From Cladocopium goreaui (Eukaryota; Sar; Dinophyceae; Suessiales; Symbiodiniaceae): 64,000 nucleotides of DNA. Positions 1 to 11,568 of this stretch are shown piece by piece (position 1 is the stretch's first letter; each line of letters starts with the position of its first letter). A program made the position numbers and the translations under genes. Location: contig CAMXCT020006570.1 in NCBI GenBank assembly GCA_947184155.2, positions 324,501 to 388,500 on the forward strand, in the 5' to 3' direction. The notes beneath the pieces are model-generated. The model was not told the DNA's origin, made no database searches, and saw nothing but the letters and a program-made list of their open reading frames with translations.

Positions 1-439
1 CTGATTAACTGGGCAGTGTTAGGGAGCGGAACTTCCGATCTGACCACTGCCACCACTTGTCCTTGAACTTAGGCTGGATTGGATGTGTCCTTTCAATTTT
101 CTCACCGAAACACACCAAAAAACAGGCAAACACTACGAACAAAACATACACTCTGCATAGCTAAGCTTAAATACCGAGCAAACAGGTGACAGCTAGTAGC
201 AGTGCAGTGATTCCAACCATGGGGAGATTCAACCAGCCTAAAACGTTTTTGGTGACCCCCCGCAAGATAGATGGATAAAAAACCGGCAATTACCTTCCAG
301 TAATCAAACATGGCAATAGAAATGGAAAATGGCAATGGAAAATTGCTTATTTAAGGATGATTGTCCCATTAGAACCTCCATTTATTCGGAGTTTCCCAGC
401 TAACCATGCTTGATTACCGAGAGGCACTCCCCGTAAATA

Positions 440-670
440 TACCAGTTATTGATAAACCATGATTACCATTACAAACCATTATTAACCCTTATGAACCATC
501 AAAATTATTAACAGTTTATCGACCATTACTAACCATCAGTATCCATTATTAACCATTATTAACCACTACCAACCATTCTTAAGCATTCATCATTCTAAAC
601 AATTATTAACCACTAATAAACGATGTTTATTGCTTATCAATCATGAACTACGAGTTATTAACCATTCACC
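440..670. repeat. degenerate TAACCATTA-type repeat
   Basis: Many imperfect copies of an ATTAACCATTA/ACCAACCATT motif of about 10 bp. The rest of 1-720 shows no supported gene. Confidence 0.6.
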
Positions 671-728
671 ACTAGTGGTTGTTACTAGTGGTTGTTGATG
701 CTTCGTAAGCCTTGATGGTTGTTTAAAC

Positions 729-808
729 CTGAAGCCGGACTTCCATTCCGGCTGATCCACCCGTGAGGAAACTCTCGGCCTGTCACGCGCTTCTCCAAGC
801 CACTTAAC
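729..808 (-). CDS. candidate internal exon, unknown protein
   Basis: On the minus strand an open segment runs from a CACAG|GTT acceptor to a TTCAG|GTTTAA donor and reads VKWLGEARDRPRVSSRV and onward, 26 codons plus two bases. It lies downstream of the stop at 1595, so it would belong to a different gene from the exons to its right. No family recognised. Confidence 0.4.
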
Positions 809-1594
809 CTGTGGCAAAAAAAAGGGGGCTGCCTGCCTACAGTACCTGTGTTTTGGTGGTTTGGATTTATCTGAAAACCGTGGATTTATGGATTAAATTG
901 ATACCCACTATCAATGGCCATTGTTATAGGGGATGATCAGCCACTTGAATAACGGGGTTACGATATGTTCAACCCATCAGAACCATACAAGTCAGTTGGC
1001 ATCATGTTGGAAAACCAATAGTTTGAAACACAAGAAAACACGAGCCAGCTAGATGTTCTCCATTGTTTCTAAGACTCCCAAAAACGTACCTTGAATTTCT
1101 TTGTGCCCAAGTGCAGCTTTCTGCGTGAAAAAAACAAATAGGATGGAATAGGAGCCTACTTGTGCCAAGGCCATATCTTTTTGGCATGGCAAATTACATG
1201 TCACCAAAGTTGGGGATTTACAACAAAACTGGACATGACAGGGTATTATATCACCAACTGCACTTGTCACACAATCAACAAACAAATGAGGACTCATCCA
1301 TAAAAATGGGACACGGGACACGTGTCTCACCAACCAACAATGACAGAAAGATCTCCCTTCCTACTACAGCTGGAGGGTGGTTTTATGATATTACTGGAAA
1401 ACCCTCAACCAACCCTTTAGTCCCAACCCCTGGCACAGCACAAAGGTGAAAGTAATCATTGTCCCCTCCCCGGGACTCGCAAGGACCATTTAGATCGCAA
1501 AGTCAGCGCGCCAAAGAACTTTCAAAGCTTGGGTTGCCAGTAAAGCTCAGCATCTTCAGCAAACATATGCAAAATATTGATAGTTGAGTCAGCA
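809..1594. other. no gene recognised
   Basis: AT-rich spacer. The short frames here lack paired splice signals and third-position bias. Confidence 0.4.
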
Positions 1595-1782
1595 TCAGCT
1601 ATTGAAACGCCCGATCTTGAAACCCCTGCTGGCATGTTCACAGCATGTTGTCTTTGCCTTCAGCATTTGAAAGAACTTGCGCATCTCAACTAGCTTCAAG
1701 AAGGCCCCGGTTGAAGGCATTTCCACCAACCATGTTTCAACTCTTTGAAGCTCTTCTTTAACGGCTTGGTTGAAGTCCGATC
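1595..1782 (-). CDS. candidate 3'-terminal exon with stop
   Basis: From a CTTCAAG|GA acceptor the frame reads SDFNQAVKEELQRVETWLVE and continues through RKFFQMLKAK to a TGA at 1595 (61 codons). Starting with two bases, it joins in phase to the exon at 1862-1995 across a 79-bp GT-AG intron. The peptide is amphipathic and helical-looking. Product unknown. Confidence 0.55.
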
Positions 1783-1861
1783 CTTGAAGCTTCCACAACG
1801 TGGCCTGGAAGTACCCCCCGCGCGATCTAAGCAACATCCTTAAGGAGGTCTTTGCAGCTAC

Positions 1862-1995
1862 CTGCTTTGACACAGAGAACACCAAGGTTGTCAACCAGCT
1901 CCAAACGCTCCAACTTAAGCCCAACTCCAGCCCCAACTGCCGCGCAACCCGGCCTCTCGTTGACCTCTTTCAGCTGATCTTCAAGGTCGGTGCAC
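1862..1995 (-). CDS. candidate exon, coiled-coil-like
   Basis: Acceptor GCATCAG|G and donor GCAG|GTAGCT. It reads CTDLEDQLKEVNERPG and later LKLERLELVDNLGVLCVKA, and ends one base into a codon that the next exon completes as Gly. The opposite strand is also open, but the phase-consistent 79-bp intron to the next exon supports minus. Confidence 0.55.
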
Positions 1996-2496
1996 CTGAT
2001 GCGAGAAGGCCCACTGGATGCAAAGAAGTGGTGCTTATGACATCTTATCATACGTCTTATCATCAATAACTATTCCCTATGGATCCAGTCGTACCTTCTC
2101 AGGAAGTGATTGGGGTATGAGTTGATATCATTTATGGGGGTTTTAGTGAATTCTCAGGAGGTGTTTGGATCCATAAGAATTATAGCCTGGAAATAAATAA
2201 CCAACAATTCTATAAACAAATACAAATAAACGGTTGCTGACGTTAATATTTGTTATATTGTTTGTCAACTTTGTAAGTAACCAGTGAATTCCCAACTTAA
2301 ATGGCCCATGACAATGATTCCCATGATTTTCTTGAGAATATAGGTTCTTGATAACTAATGACCATAGTTCGTGGAAACTGATGGCGACAGAAGGGATCTG
2401 ACTCCATGAGTTCAACCTTGCGGAACGTTCAAAAGGAAACTTGATAATCAAAAAGTGACTAGGGGAAAATCTAGAGAAAAACAATGTTTTCAGATG

Positions 2497-2527
<31 letters not shown>

Positions 2528-2867
2528 TATTGTGTTAGCCAACCATGTGCAGTCAATATCCAAGTAATCTTCCCAAGTTGAATCATAAAGTCTAACCATT
2601 TACCAACGGCAAGGAGACATCTATCTACAGGTGAAGGCTTTTCTAGCAGGCCATGATTGGTTATACCTCAGTGTATTGCCAGCGCGTATGTTTCTAATTC
2701 CACTTTGATAGCCCCATCTACAAGCAATAGTTATAATCACTGTCAACCCTAGTCATATTATATAGAGGCTTAGATATAGTATGATTCTAAGTGCTAACAA
2801 TGAGGATAAAACCATGTTACAAACACAGTTAAAAAAAGTCTATAGTTTTATCACTAGTAAAGTTTAA
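1996..2867. other. no gene recognised; (GAT)n at 2493-2523
   Basis: AT-rich sequence with a GAT/ATG trinucleotide microsatellite. No supported exon. Confidence 0.4.
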
Positions 2868-2971
2868 TACCCTCTGGTAATTTAACATAGCTATTGAAAA
2901 TCACCATTTTTAATGGATTGTTCCATTAAAAATGGTCATTTTCAATAGCTATGTTAAATTACCAGAGGGTA
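2868..2971. mobile_element. foldback MITE, family 1 (TACCCTCTGGT ends)
   Basis: Near-perfect palindrome. The left arm TACCCTCTGGTAATTTAAC is mirrored by GTTAAATTACCAGAGGGTA around a loop near 2917. It starts and ends with TA, as expected for a TA target-site element. No coding capacity. Confidence 0.9.
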
Positions 2972-3021
2972 CTTGGTTTAATCACACAATCGTCCCAGTT
3001 GGAGCACCTCTGAGGGCTTAC

Positions 3022-3085
3022 CGACTCCTGGCGCTTGCGAGCGCGATGTAAATTGCTCGCGGTGCTTGATATTCTGAATGGTGCG
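3022..3085 (-). CDS. candidate exon, unknown protein
   Basis: Reads RTIQNIKHREQFTSRSQAP with a strong GTCG|GTAAGC donor. Acceptor CCCAAG. The donor matches the consensus better than any site on the plus strand here. Confidence 0.5.
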
Positions 3086-3513
3086 CTTGGGAAAGCGATA
3101 AGAATGAAATACAGGTGGGACATACTGGGATACTAATGGGATATAATGGGATACTAATGGGATATGTGGGAAATCTTTGGATCAATCATATAAGTGGGAT
3201 ATACTGGGACAATCATTGGGATAGAATAGAAGATGCGGAGCAGACATGGTTTCCAAAGGTCCAAAACATGTTGTTCTCTCTTCTCTTTTCTATGAACCGG
3301 TGAGGAAGGGACGTCCCAGAAAATCATTCGTATCAAATCAGCCATTCTTTTGCGACTTGAACTAAGCATGAAGAGCTGACTGTTTCGTTTGTAAATATCT
3401 AAGAATTTTCCAGGATCAGAAGTTCATTGAGCACTTTTGTCAAAAAGTCCTCCCTTTCAACCTCAAACCTGGCGTCAACAAAAACTGCTTGCCGTCGTTC
3501 CGCACGGCGGAAC

Positions 3514-3568
3514 CTGTTTCAATTCCTCCATCTTCTCGATGAGACCTCCTTCGCCTTTCACAAAGATC
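3514..3568 (-). CDS. candidate exon, unknown protein
   Basis: Acceptor CGCCAG|G, donor AAACAG|GTTCCG, 18 codons reading IFVKGEGGLIEKMEELKQ. The plus strand also offers an open segment ending at ATG|GTAAGT near 3598, so the strand is uncertain. Confidence 0.4.
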
Positions 3569-3659
3569 CTGGCGTTGAGTGGAGGATCAGAGAAATGGTA
3601 AGTGATAAGTCTAGTTAGTAAGTGCCCTGGTTCAGTGGGGCTGTCCCATATTGATATAG

Positions 3660-3765
3660 TATACATATATATATAGCATAATATATGTTTATATATATTA
3701 CAGTGTATAGTGAATATATATATATATATAATATATATATATATATCATAGTTTATAATTTATAA
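3660..3765. repeat. TA-rich microsatellite
   Basis: Runs of (TA)n interrupted by short ATG/GTT segments. Confidence 0.85.
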
Positions 3766-3977
3766 CTACTATGGTTTCCAACATTCACCAACTAGTTACT
3801 ACAGTAGGTGGGACTATCCTCCAAGTGGATTGCTGCTCCAATGGGCATCTACTGGGGACATAGAACGGGATGTATCACCGGCTTGATTTGATAGCTGGGT
3901 CATGTTGGGTCCCATGTTGATGGGATGGTAAATGCCTGGAATTTGCGGGTCAATTGTTTCAACATCATATCAAAACC

Positions 3978-4037
3978 ATTCCCAGATGCTCCATTACGGC
4001 AAATGTTGGTAAATATTCCATACATGGAGCATCTGGG
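3978..4037. mobile_element. foldback element, family 6 (short copy)
   Basis: CCCAGATGCTCCAT at the left is mirrored by ATGGAGCATCTGGG at the right. The interior ACATTTGCC/GGTAAATATTCCATAC matches the longer copy at 25067-25155. Confidence 0.65.
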
Positions 4038-4291
4038 ATTAAAAACGTCGAGTTCAAAGAAGTTTCAAACGTGTCACAATCAACTTCAACGGTGAACATA
4101 TTCACTTTTACATAGATTCCATAGATAATTCCTCCAATGATGGACCCATTTGTCTGTACAAAGATCAGCAACATAGCCGCATCGCAAATGTGGTCTCCTC
4201 CAGTAACAAGCTGATCCCCCAGCCCAACGGATTGGTTTTGTTGGGAAAATCGAAACCGGAAACCATCGATTTTCATAGATTTACAGTATCC

Positions 4292-4389
4292 TGGTTGGTG
4301 GTTGACCTACCCCTCTGAAAAATATTAGTCAGTGGGATTATTATTCCCAATATATTGAAAAATAACAAATGTTCCAAACCACCAACCAG
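4292..4389. mobile_element. foldback MITE, family 2 (CTGGTTGGTGG ends)
   Basis: Terminal inverted repeats CTGGTTGGTGGTT and AACCACCAACCAG enclose ACCCCTCTGAAAAATAT and TTCCCAATAT motifs shared with five other intact copies. Confidence 0.88.
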
Positions 4390-4684
4390 TATCATTAAGA
4401 TCATGGGGTTTTCCAATTTCAATGTTCCCTTAAACCAATCCATTGACCAGCGATTTGCAGGCTGGGACCCTTTCAGGTGCTACATCCTTTTGCAAAGGAG
4501 GTCGGGCACGAATCTTTCCCCATGGAAGAACATGATCCTATCTACTCACCATTTACAAAGCATTTTCCCACCAGTCAGCCAACATTTCCTTACCATTTTC
4601 CCATTTTCCCAACATTTCCCACAACTATCCCATCATTTTCCAACCATGTCCCTACCAATCACCAATCAGCAGCCCAAAAATCAC

Positions 4685-4741
4685 CATCTGAGACATGTAC
4701 TCCAGCGTGCTCATGCGGCTCACCATCGCCACAATCGCCGC
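4685..4741 (-). CDS. candidate exon, unknown protein
   Basis: Acceptor TTTGAG|G and donor CAGATG|GTGATT, 19 codons in phase 0 reading AAIVAMVSRMSTLEYMSQM. Strong third-position G/C on the minus strand. An additional open segment at about 4430-4515 may be a neighbouring exon. Confidence 0.55.
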
Positions 4742-5450
4742 CTCAAACAGCGATTAACATCTGTTGCTCAGCTCTGCATTTTCCATGGTTAACATCTTCC
4801 CAGAAATTGGTTTTGAATGGTTTTTTACCTGATAAATTGCCGGAACATCCCAAATCCCGTGGTTCCAAAATCTTCAAAACATCTTTAAGAAAAAGTTGTT
4901 CCCTGTTAAAACTGTGAGTTTGGTGTTATTCCCCATTTTCAAAGATAACCATACACATACCAACCTTCACCTACTTGATCCTACTTGCATTGAATGTGCA
5001 TGGAGAGACATAGAAACAGAGCTGCTTGGACTCCGCAATATGAAAGTGTTTGGAACCACATTTCCCATGGTGGGCAGGGTATCGCCCAATACACAACTAA
5101 TCACCTTGATCGAAAAAATACACTAAAAATACCACAAAACCGTATTTAGGTAACTTCCAAACACTTCCTAACAACCAAAAGACTAACGATCTTAGCATCT
5201 ACTTGACGCTTGCTTCCAAAGATGAAATCCGATTGTCACGGCACCCACATGATGCCCCTGACTAACTGGAACATGACCCAACTGGAATTGAACAGGTGTG
5301 GCACCTACTTGATTCCTGCCCACACCAACGCTTTCCAAGCCAAGTGCTGAATGATATGCAAAATTCAGAGGGCAAAAAAAGACAACTGCAGATAATATGA
5401 CCTCTCAGACTCACACAATCAGGGTACCACAGAATCATCCAATCATGAAC

Positions 5451-5500
5451 CACTGACTGGTGGCCGTGCACAGCTGGGCGCCCCCCACATCGACGAAGCC
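5451..5500 (-). CDS. candidate exon, unknown protein
   Basis: Acceptor CTGACAG|G, reading GFVDVGGAQLCTATSQ. The donor is less certain (CAGTG|GTTCAT). Confidence 0.4.
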
Positions 5501-5559
5501 CTGTCAGGGGGATTGGTTTATGTTTCGACTTTTCCAGCTGAAAATGAGCAGAAACCATG

Positions 5560-5640
5560 GTAATTTCATAGGATTTAATAGGATTTAATGGGATTTAATA
5601 GGATTTAATAGGATTTAATGGGATGTAATAGATTTGATGT
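5560..5640. repeat. GGATTTAAT(A/G) decamer tandem
   Basis: About eight tandem units of a GGATTTAATA / GGATTTAATG decamer. Confidence 0.85.
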
Positions 5641-5764
5641 AGGATTCCAATGGAAATTGACATAACCAGTTGGAACTGTGTAGAGATTCTGAATGTTTTT
5701 GTTCCTAAAAATTGGACATTCACCAGTCAGAGTGAGATCATAATCGGGATACAATGGGAATATA

Positions 5765-5800
5765 TATATATAGATAGATAGATAGATAGATAGATAGATG
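5765..5800. repeat. (GATA)n microsatellite
   Basis: About eight uninterrupted GATA/TAGA units follow a short TA run. Confidence 0.95.
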
Positions 5801-6102
5801 ATACAATGGTGTGTATAACCAACTTGATATGATCTACTGCATTTCTCTGAAACTTGGGTAATTTCGGGCAATTTCTGGCAATTTCTACAGGAAACCAGTG
5901 ATTCACTAAGAGATACTAAGAGATAGAAAAAAGTGGATCTGTGGGGTAACCTATCATGGCAAATCCTCTGCGGGATGATCATGGGAAAACTCACTATTTC
6001 GACTGGGCCATGGCTTCAATAGCAAACTGTTAGTCATTACCAGAGGGTACCATAATATGATGCCAGAGTCATCCATCCCCCGTTTATCCCGTGCCAGGAG
6101 GC

Positions 6103-6177
6103 CTTGAGATTCCCGAAGTCGTCCATCAGCCGTTCCTCCAGGCTTGTAAGCTCGGAAAGACATTGCCGTTGCAGCTC
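6103..6177 (-). CDS. candidate exon, coiled-coil segment
   Basis: Acceptor GGGTCAG|G and GC-type donor CTCAAG|GCCTCC, exactly 25 codons in phase 0 at both ends, reading ELQRQCLSELTSLEERLMDD then FGNLK. The heptad-like spacing of L/E/R suggests a coiled coil. One of the clearest non-RPLP0 exons. Confidence 0.65.
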
Positions 6178-6464
6178 CTGACCCAGGGGATGTTTCAAGG
6201 GTGGGGCCCCATTTCGTTGGCTTAGCTTGGCTTGATAAGTTAATTAATAACTACTGTGCAACTGGTGGTTATGGTCATGGTAGATATATCCCTACATGTA
6301 GGGATCTATATATGTAGGGATGTTTCAAAGAGGTTATCAATGCTAAATGTCGTGCCAATGTTTGCCCGAGGCAAAAACCATCCAAAACCACAACTCCGAG
6401 CCAGGATAGCTGGGGGCTCGCGGCCACGTGAGTTTGTAAGGCAAACGGCAGGTTGGTCACTAGC

Positions 6465-6579
6465 TACCATCCGGTGATTTAACATAGCCATGGAAAATCC
6501 CTCATAAATGGAGGTTTTAATGGGAAAAACATCTATAAATGGGCCATTTTCCATGGCTATGTTAAATAACCAGAGGCTA
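6465..6579. mobile_element. foldback MITE, family 1
   Basis: Arms TTTAACATAGCCATGGAAAA and its complement flank GGAGGTTTTAATGGG. The outer termini are partly decayed. Confidence 0.82.
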
Positions 6580-6686
6580 ATCTTATCGTCAATGTGCCCT
6601 ATCGAGAAGCCAATCGGCTGAACCCATCGATCCTCATCATTCCTTATCGAAGGTCATTGGGTGAATAATCCCTTCCCCCGTTCATA

Positions 6687-6777
6687 TTAAACACCCCCGA
6701 CAGACGAAAACCATGGTGGATGTAGGGAATTTCCACATTCCATTGGGACCATAGAAATGGGGTGTTTAATATTAGGC
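6687..6777. mobile_element. foldback element, family 4
   Basis: Ends ATTAAACACCCC and GGGGTGTTTAATATT are inverted repeats. The interior (ACCATGGTGGATGTAGGGAA, TTCCACATTCCATTGGGACC) recurs in reverse orientation at 38365-38452. Confidence 0.75.
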
Positions 6778-7450
6778 TGATGGGTGAATACCTATGCTTG
6801 TCTATGCTTGCCATAGAGTCCGGGATGGAACCTGGATGGATACCAACTCAGAGCACGTAACGGAACAGTGTCGCGCTTGATGTAGCTGGTTTTTTGTTAC
6901 GGAACACGTGATATCCCAGCATCGGTCCTAGGTTTACTTTTAGAGAGAAACTTCAACTACAGCCAAATGATCGTGTCGAATTAACCTGTTTCATATCCGT
7001 ATTTTCATTTGTTTGCTGCAAATATCTCTGCCTAAGAGAATCAAAAGGTGCCCCAAGACTTTCTGCTAACAGCGGAGTGCCAAACCAGGGAAGGATATCA
7101 CCAGCAAAAATGTGTGTATTCCTGAAATGGCTATTGGTATATTGGAATAATTCTCCAAATCCCAGCATATCCTAACCATCATTCCAGTGAGGGGGAACAG
7201 TGAGGTCATTGTAATTAACCTTCGGAATATCGGACATTCTCATTGTTTTTGATGAATTCCCTCATATCATTGTTGGTTTGTACCATAACTGGAGACCCCT
7301 TTTTATGTGTGATTGAAACCACATCCCCGTCTTCTTGTACACAATAAAGCACTGAAATCTCAATTGGCTGGTTAATCAATGTTAATCCCATCATTTTCTT
7401 GGGGTGAACTCCCCGAACACCAGTGGATCAAAATCACTCAATTCGGAAAC

Positions 7451-7501
7451 CTCGAATCGCTCGTCCAGCCACTGTAGATCCAGAGCGGGCTCGTAGACAC
7501 C
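7451..7501 (-). CDS. candidate exon, unknown protein
   Basis: Acceptor ATGCCGCAG|G and donor TTCGAG|GTTTCC, 17 codons in phase 0 reading GVYEPALDLQWLDERFE. The frame also stays open past the donor for 19 more codons to a stop. Confidence 0.55.
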
Positions 7502-7539
7502 CTGCGGCATCGCCATGGCTCGTTCCCACCATTTCCCAG

Positions 7540-7640
7540 TACCCTCTGGTAATCAAACATAGCAATGGAAAGTAAATGAACATCACCTAGATAGAGGTTT
7601 AATGGAAACATGATCCATAAATGGTGGATTTTCCAAGGGT
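7540..7640. mobile_element. family 1 MITE, right end lost
   Basis: Begins TACCCTCTGGTAATCAAACA and keeps the central GGTTTAATGG. The right terminus is replaced by a TA microsatellite. Confidence 0.7.
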
Positions 7641-7855
7641 ATATACATACATATATATATGTTATAATTATATATATATATTTATATATATACAATTATA
7701 TATAATAATATATAATTATATATAATTATATATATATAATTATATATATATAATTATATATATAATTATATATATATATAATTATATATATATAATTGTA
7801 TATATAATATATATATATATATATGATTATACTATATATACATATATAATATACA
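7637..7855. repeat. long TA/AATTATAT microsatellite
   Basis: About 220 bp of (TA)n and TATAATTATATA variants. Confidence 0.95.
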
Positions 7856-8099
7856 TATTAGAGTCTAAATGAAATGAAATGAAATAATGAGAACTTACTG
7901 GTAATGAGCCAACAAAAAATGTGCACATGAGTTTGTCACAAAAACGTGCACGGGAGGTTGCCTGATAATAGGATACCCCGATCCCCTTGGTTAGTCATGA
8001 CATATCCCGCCAACCGACCGGGTCAGTAGTGACACGGCGGGTCATGTCAAACGGGATTACAGCAGCGTAACGGTGGAAAATCAAACATGGCGCAGGCTC

Positions 8100-8227
8100 G
8101 AAAATCCCCCATTTATAGATGATGTCCCCATGAAAACTATGGTTATCACCATGTTTTGGCTTTCCAGCGCGGCAGATCCTCTATAAATGGGCCTCTTCCA
8201 TAGCTATGTTAAATAACCCAGAAGGTA
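8100..8227. mobile_element. decayed family 1 MITE
   Basis: The right arm CCATAGCTATGTTAAATAAC is clear. The left arm is diverged. Confidence 0.5.
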
Positions 8228-8372
8228 TAGGGTATACCCACACTAATATATATGGGGATACCCCTAAATTATCCATTTCTAGATGGGATTTTCCATTACA
8301 AACCACCCAGCTATTGGGGTACCCCCATGACTATGGAAACCCCCATTGTCCATTGCCACATTTCATGGTGGC

Positions 8373-8405
8373 CTCTGCAAACTCCTCTGCATCGCTGCCT
8401 GCCAC
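8373..8405 (-). CDS. candidate micro-exon (33 nt)
   Basis: Acceptor GCGCCAG|G and GC donor GCAGAG|GCCACC, phase 0, reading VAGSDAEEFAE. Its size and splice signals match the pattern of the verified RPLP0 exons. Confidence 0.5.
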
Positions 8406-8874
8406 CTGGCGCCAGGTGTTTTCTCGGTGAAATGATATGCGTAACTTGAACGACAGGATTTGGGAGAATCATTGGTTAATAATGACTATACCCACGGGTG
8501 ATATTAGTTAATATGACTAGTTGTTACTAGTTTAACCAATGCAGTTACTAATGACTATATACACTAGTTTACCAATGACTCACATGGGTTAATATACTGG
8601 TTAAGATATCTTGTGATGGGATGATCATTGGGTAATTTTCTGACTATCCTCTGGTCAATTAACAGTTGGATCCTGAAAATGCTCGCCTTTTTCAAGTGGA
8701 AACGAATCTTCCTCCCCCGACTCACCAGCAAAGAGGATTTCACCAGTACATGACCATGACAATTTCTTGGGCCTACCATCTGGTTATGACTAACACATAG
8801 CTATGTTAATGGTAATTTTCAGTGGTTTGTTACAATGGCTTAACATTGGTGAATAAGGGGATGATGATAGGATA

Positions 8875-8989
8875 TACCCTCTGGTAAACTAACAGTTCGC
8901 CATGGAAAGATCCACCATGCTATTGATAGGTAAACCATCTATTTCTATGGGCCATCTATACCATGGCTATGTTGAATAACCAGAGGGTA
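8875..8989. mobile_element. foldback MITE, family 1
   Basis: TACCCTCTGGTAAACTAACA at the left, AATAACCAGAGGGTA at the right, CCATGG-centred arms, TA at both ends. Confidence 0.88.
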
Positions 8990-9774
8990 ATTCATTTGAA
9001 CACAGGGCTCTGAATTCACATTTGAAAACAAAATGTATGACGTCAAATGATTTAAAAGTAGCAACACATTACATGTTGACTTCGATTTGAAATGATTCAA
9101 CCAGAAACAAATTGGGGATTATAAGCAACTAACATTTGAGTTGTCAATCAACTAAATGGACATGAACAAGAAAACACTGGCTGTTCCATTGCCATGTTTG
9201 AGGCAGGGTATACCAGAAGCCAAGCAAGCTGCATGCCGACAGAACCATCGATCCCTGGTCTTGGTTGCAAGCGTGTCTCGTGACAATACAAAACGATACA
9301 AAACGTCTAACAAGTAGAGATGATTGGGATCCAGGTAGTTAGATCATCTCTGGCAACTAACGTTTATATAAACCAACTAACAAGTAGATCTGGTAATATT
9401 CTGAGTTGGTTTATATAAGCACCATGCCCCACGAATACTGAGTTGTCATATCATGCGATCCATCCCCTCTGGGACAGTACCAAAAAATCCTCATATGGCT
9501 ATGGGAGAAAATTAAAGACCTAGGGGACCACAGATTTAAGATGATTTAAGTTTATGTTTGTTTGCATTAAGCATCCAATAATTGGGGTACTCAATCTTGA
9601 CCCATACCCATATCAAGTTCACTCTTTACATGGCATAAAAAGCCTCCAATTGATGGATCAAACAACTTGGCCTTGTGTCAGTTGCTCGTCTGGGTATGGT
9701 TGGTGCTTTATTGGGGTGTTCACCTACCAGGTAGACCCCCCCACTTATAAGTTGCATGGTTTGTAAAACCAATT

Positions 9775-9878
9775 TACCCTCTGGTAATTTAACAAAGCTA
9801 TTGAAAATGCCCATTTATAGTGAATTTACCAATTGAAAATGGTGATTTTCCATAGCTATGTTGAATTACCAGAGTGTA
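9775..9878. mobile_element. foldback MITE, family 1
   Basis: TACCCTCTGGTAATTTAACA and TTGAATTACCAGAGTGTA ends with matching internal arms. Confidence 0.88.
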
Positions 9879-10018
9879 ACGAGTCCGATACAGCTACTAT
9901 GTAATCCATAGTGATACATAATTCCACTAGTAGTAAGCCAACTTAGCTATCTGGGGGCACCACCGTTTACCCATGTTTTTGGGAATGCGTTGGGACCTCA
10001 CAAATGCCACATCCACAC

Positions 10019-10042
10019 CTTGTAGGACCGATCAAGCTCGCC
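10019..10042 (-). CDS. candidate micro-exon (24 nt)
   Basis: Acceptor CGTCAG|G, donor TACAAG|GTGTGG, phase 0, reading GELDRSYK. Very short, so this rests on splice signals alone. Confidence 0.3.
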
Positions 10043-10275
10043 CTGACGAAAGGGAACAGGATGAAACAGAAGATATAGCCAGTCCCAAAAGCCAACTTAA
10101 TTCGACATTCAATCGAACTATGCCACTAGACTATATTCACTAGATATTATGGATTATTGTAATATTTCTCCAAAACATAGTAATCAAAATTAATCTGAAG
10201 TGGTGAATCACTCTTCTATGTCGTTAGGACGCTACATTTTTGATGTTCATCCTTGACTAAGGTAACACAATCAGC

Positions 10276-10305
10276 CTGGATCAGCTCGAAGGCACCTCGA
10301 ATAGC
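10276..10305 (-). CDS. candidate micro-exon (30 nt)
   Basis: Acceptor ATGAAG|G, GC donor ATCCAG|GCTGAT, phase 0, reading AIRGAFELIQ. Confidence 0.35.
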
Positions 10306-10339
10306 CTTCATTTCAGAAGATATGAATCACATTGAAATC

Positions 10340-10430
10340 ACTATCAATTAATAGTGACTACTAGTGACTAATAGTGATTAATAGTAACTAATAGTGATTA
10401 ATAGTGATTAATAGTGATAATTCATAGCTA
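10340..10430. repeat. TTAATAGTGA decamer tandem
   Basis: About eight units of an ATAGTGATTA/ATAGTGACTA decamer, closely related to the TTAATAGTGG satellite at 52.1-58.4 kb. Confidence 0.85.
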
Positions 10431-10914
10431 GTGCTATATATGTTTTTGCACAAAGGCTTTCAGGACATTATTCACAACTAGGTTTTAATGAGTAAATCAA
10501 TAAGTTGTGATTGTTAGGTTCCAATTATAACCTAGTGTTTATTATAGTATTCCTGCCCCATAACTATGTTTTGTTCACATAACCAAAAATAATGTTGTGC
10601 CTCAACCTGGAAATTTAATGAGTCTATCCTATCTATCATCCTTCTAATCTCATATTGGCACTGAGAATCGGTGGTGCGACAGATCCATGATCCTTCAACA
10701 AGACTTGATACGACAGATTTGCCGTGTCAAGGACTTAAAATGGGACAATTGCCCTTGGCAGTGCTGAGACCAAATACCTATGGTTGAACATTGTGAGATG
10801 TTGATCGTGTACATGTATAGTAACCCAATGCATCTCTAGAATCGGGAAAACTTGGACCAGTAGTACAGTAGTATATCCCATGCAAAACTTGCGAATAAGA
10901 TGGGAATTACCTAC

Positions 10915-11001
10915 TTTCTGAGATGCACACGCCAAAGAGTCACCAAACGGTGTCACCAGACGGTGTCGCACCTCCCTGTCTTCGGGAGAGTCATCTTGCA
11001 C
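10915..11001 (-). CDS. candidate exon, unknown protein
   Basis: Acceptor GCGACAG|G and donor CAGAAA|GTAGGT, 29 codons in phase 0. Reads VQDDSPEDREVRHRLVTPFG, then DSLACASQK. Polar and charged. Confidence 0.6.
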
Positions 11002-11523
11002 CTGTCGCTTCAGAGGGACTCTGTCTGTCACTCAAAACAGCACATCAAGATGCCAGTCCCGCTACTATGATATAGTATTTGATGGTAGTCATTGACATTT
11101 AATAGTAATTACTTAATTTTGGGAAACCATTGACATTGACATCCAGTATGTGGTGGTTTCCTAAAAATAAGGCTACCCCCAATTCTACCATTTTAGTATT
11201 GAAAGCCAGTGGTTTGATCCCCTCCAACAAGGTGGAACATCGAGTTGTGCCAACCCAAGCTATCCAATATCATGTCTTATTTCTTCAGTCAAACAATTTA
11301 TAATTGGTCAAATCCTAATGTTCATGGTTATTTAATGTTATATAATGATTATATAATGTTATATAATGTTGTGTATATATATATATTCACCATTTGGATG
11401 GTTAAATCCACCATTTTGATGCTTGAATCAGGTTTGTCAGCCACCATTTGAGATGCTTAAATCCATCATTTGGGATGGTGAATCCAACATTCACCACGCG
11501 CCTTTCCATCGTTCCGGGACAGC

Positions 11524-11568
11524 CTCAAAGGTCTGCATGCCATGGAGAAGTGGCATGTCTGGATATAT
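11524..11568 (-). CDS. candidate exon, unknown protein
   Basis: Acceptor CTTCCAG, GC donor TTTGAG|GCTGTC, 15 codons in phase 0 reading IYPDMPLLHGMQTFE. The plus strand is also open, so the strand is moderate. Confidence 0.45.

Noticed and set aside
4355-4917. Plus-strand frames of 145 codons rich in Pro, His and Phe
   Set aside because: They arise from repeated CCATTTTCCC-type low-complexity sequence and overlap a family 2 element and a better-supported minus exon.
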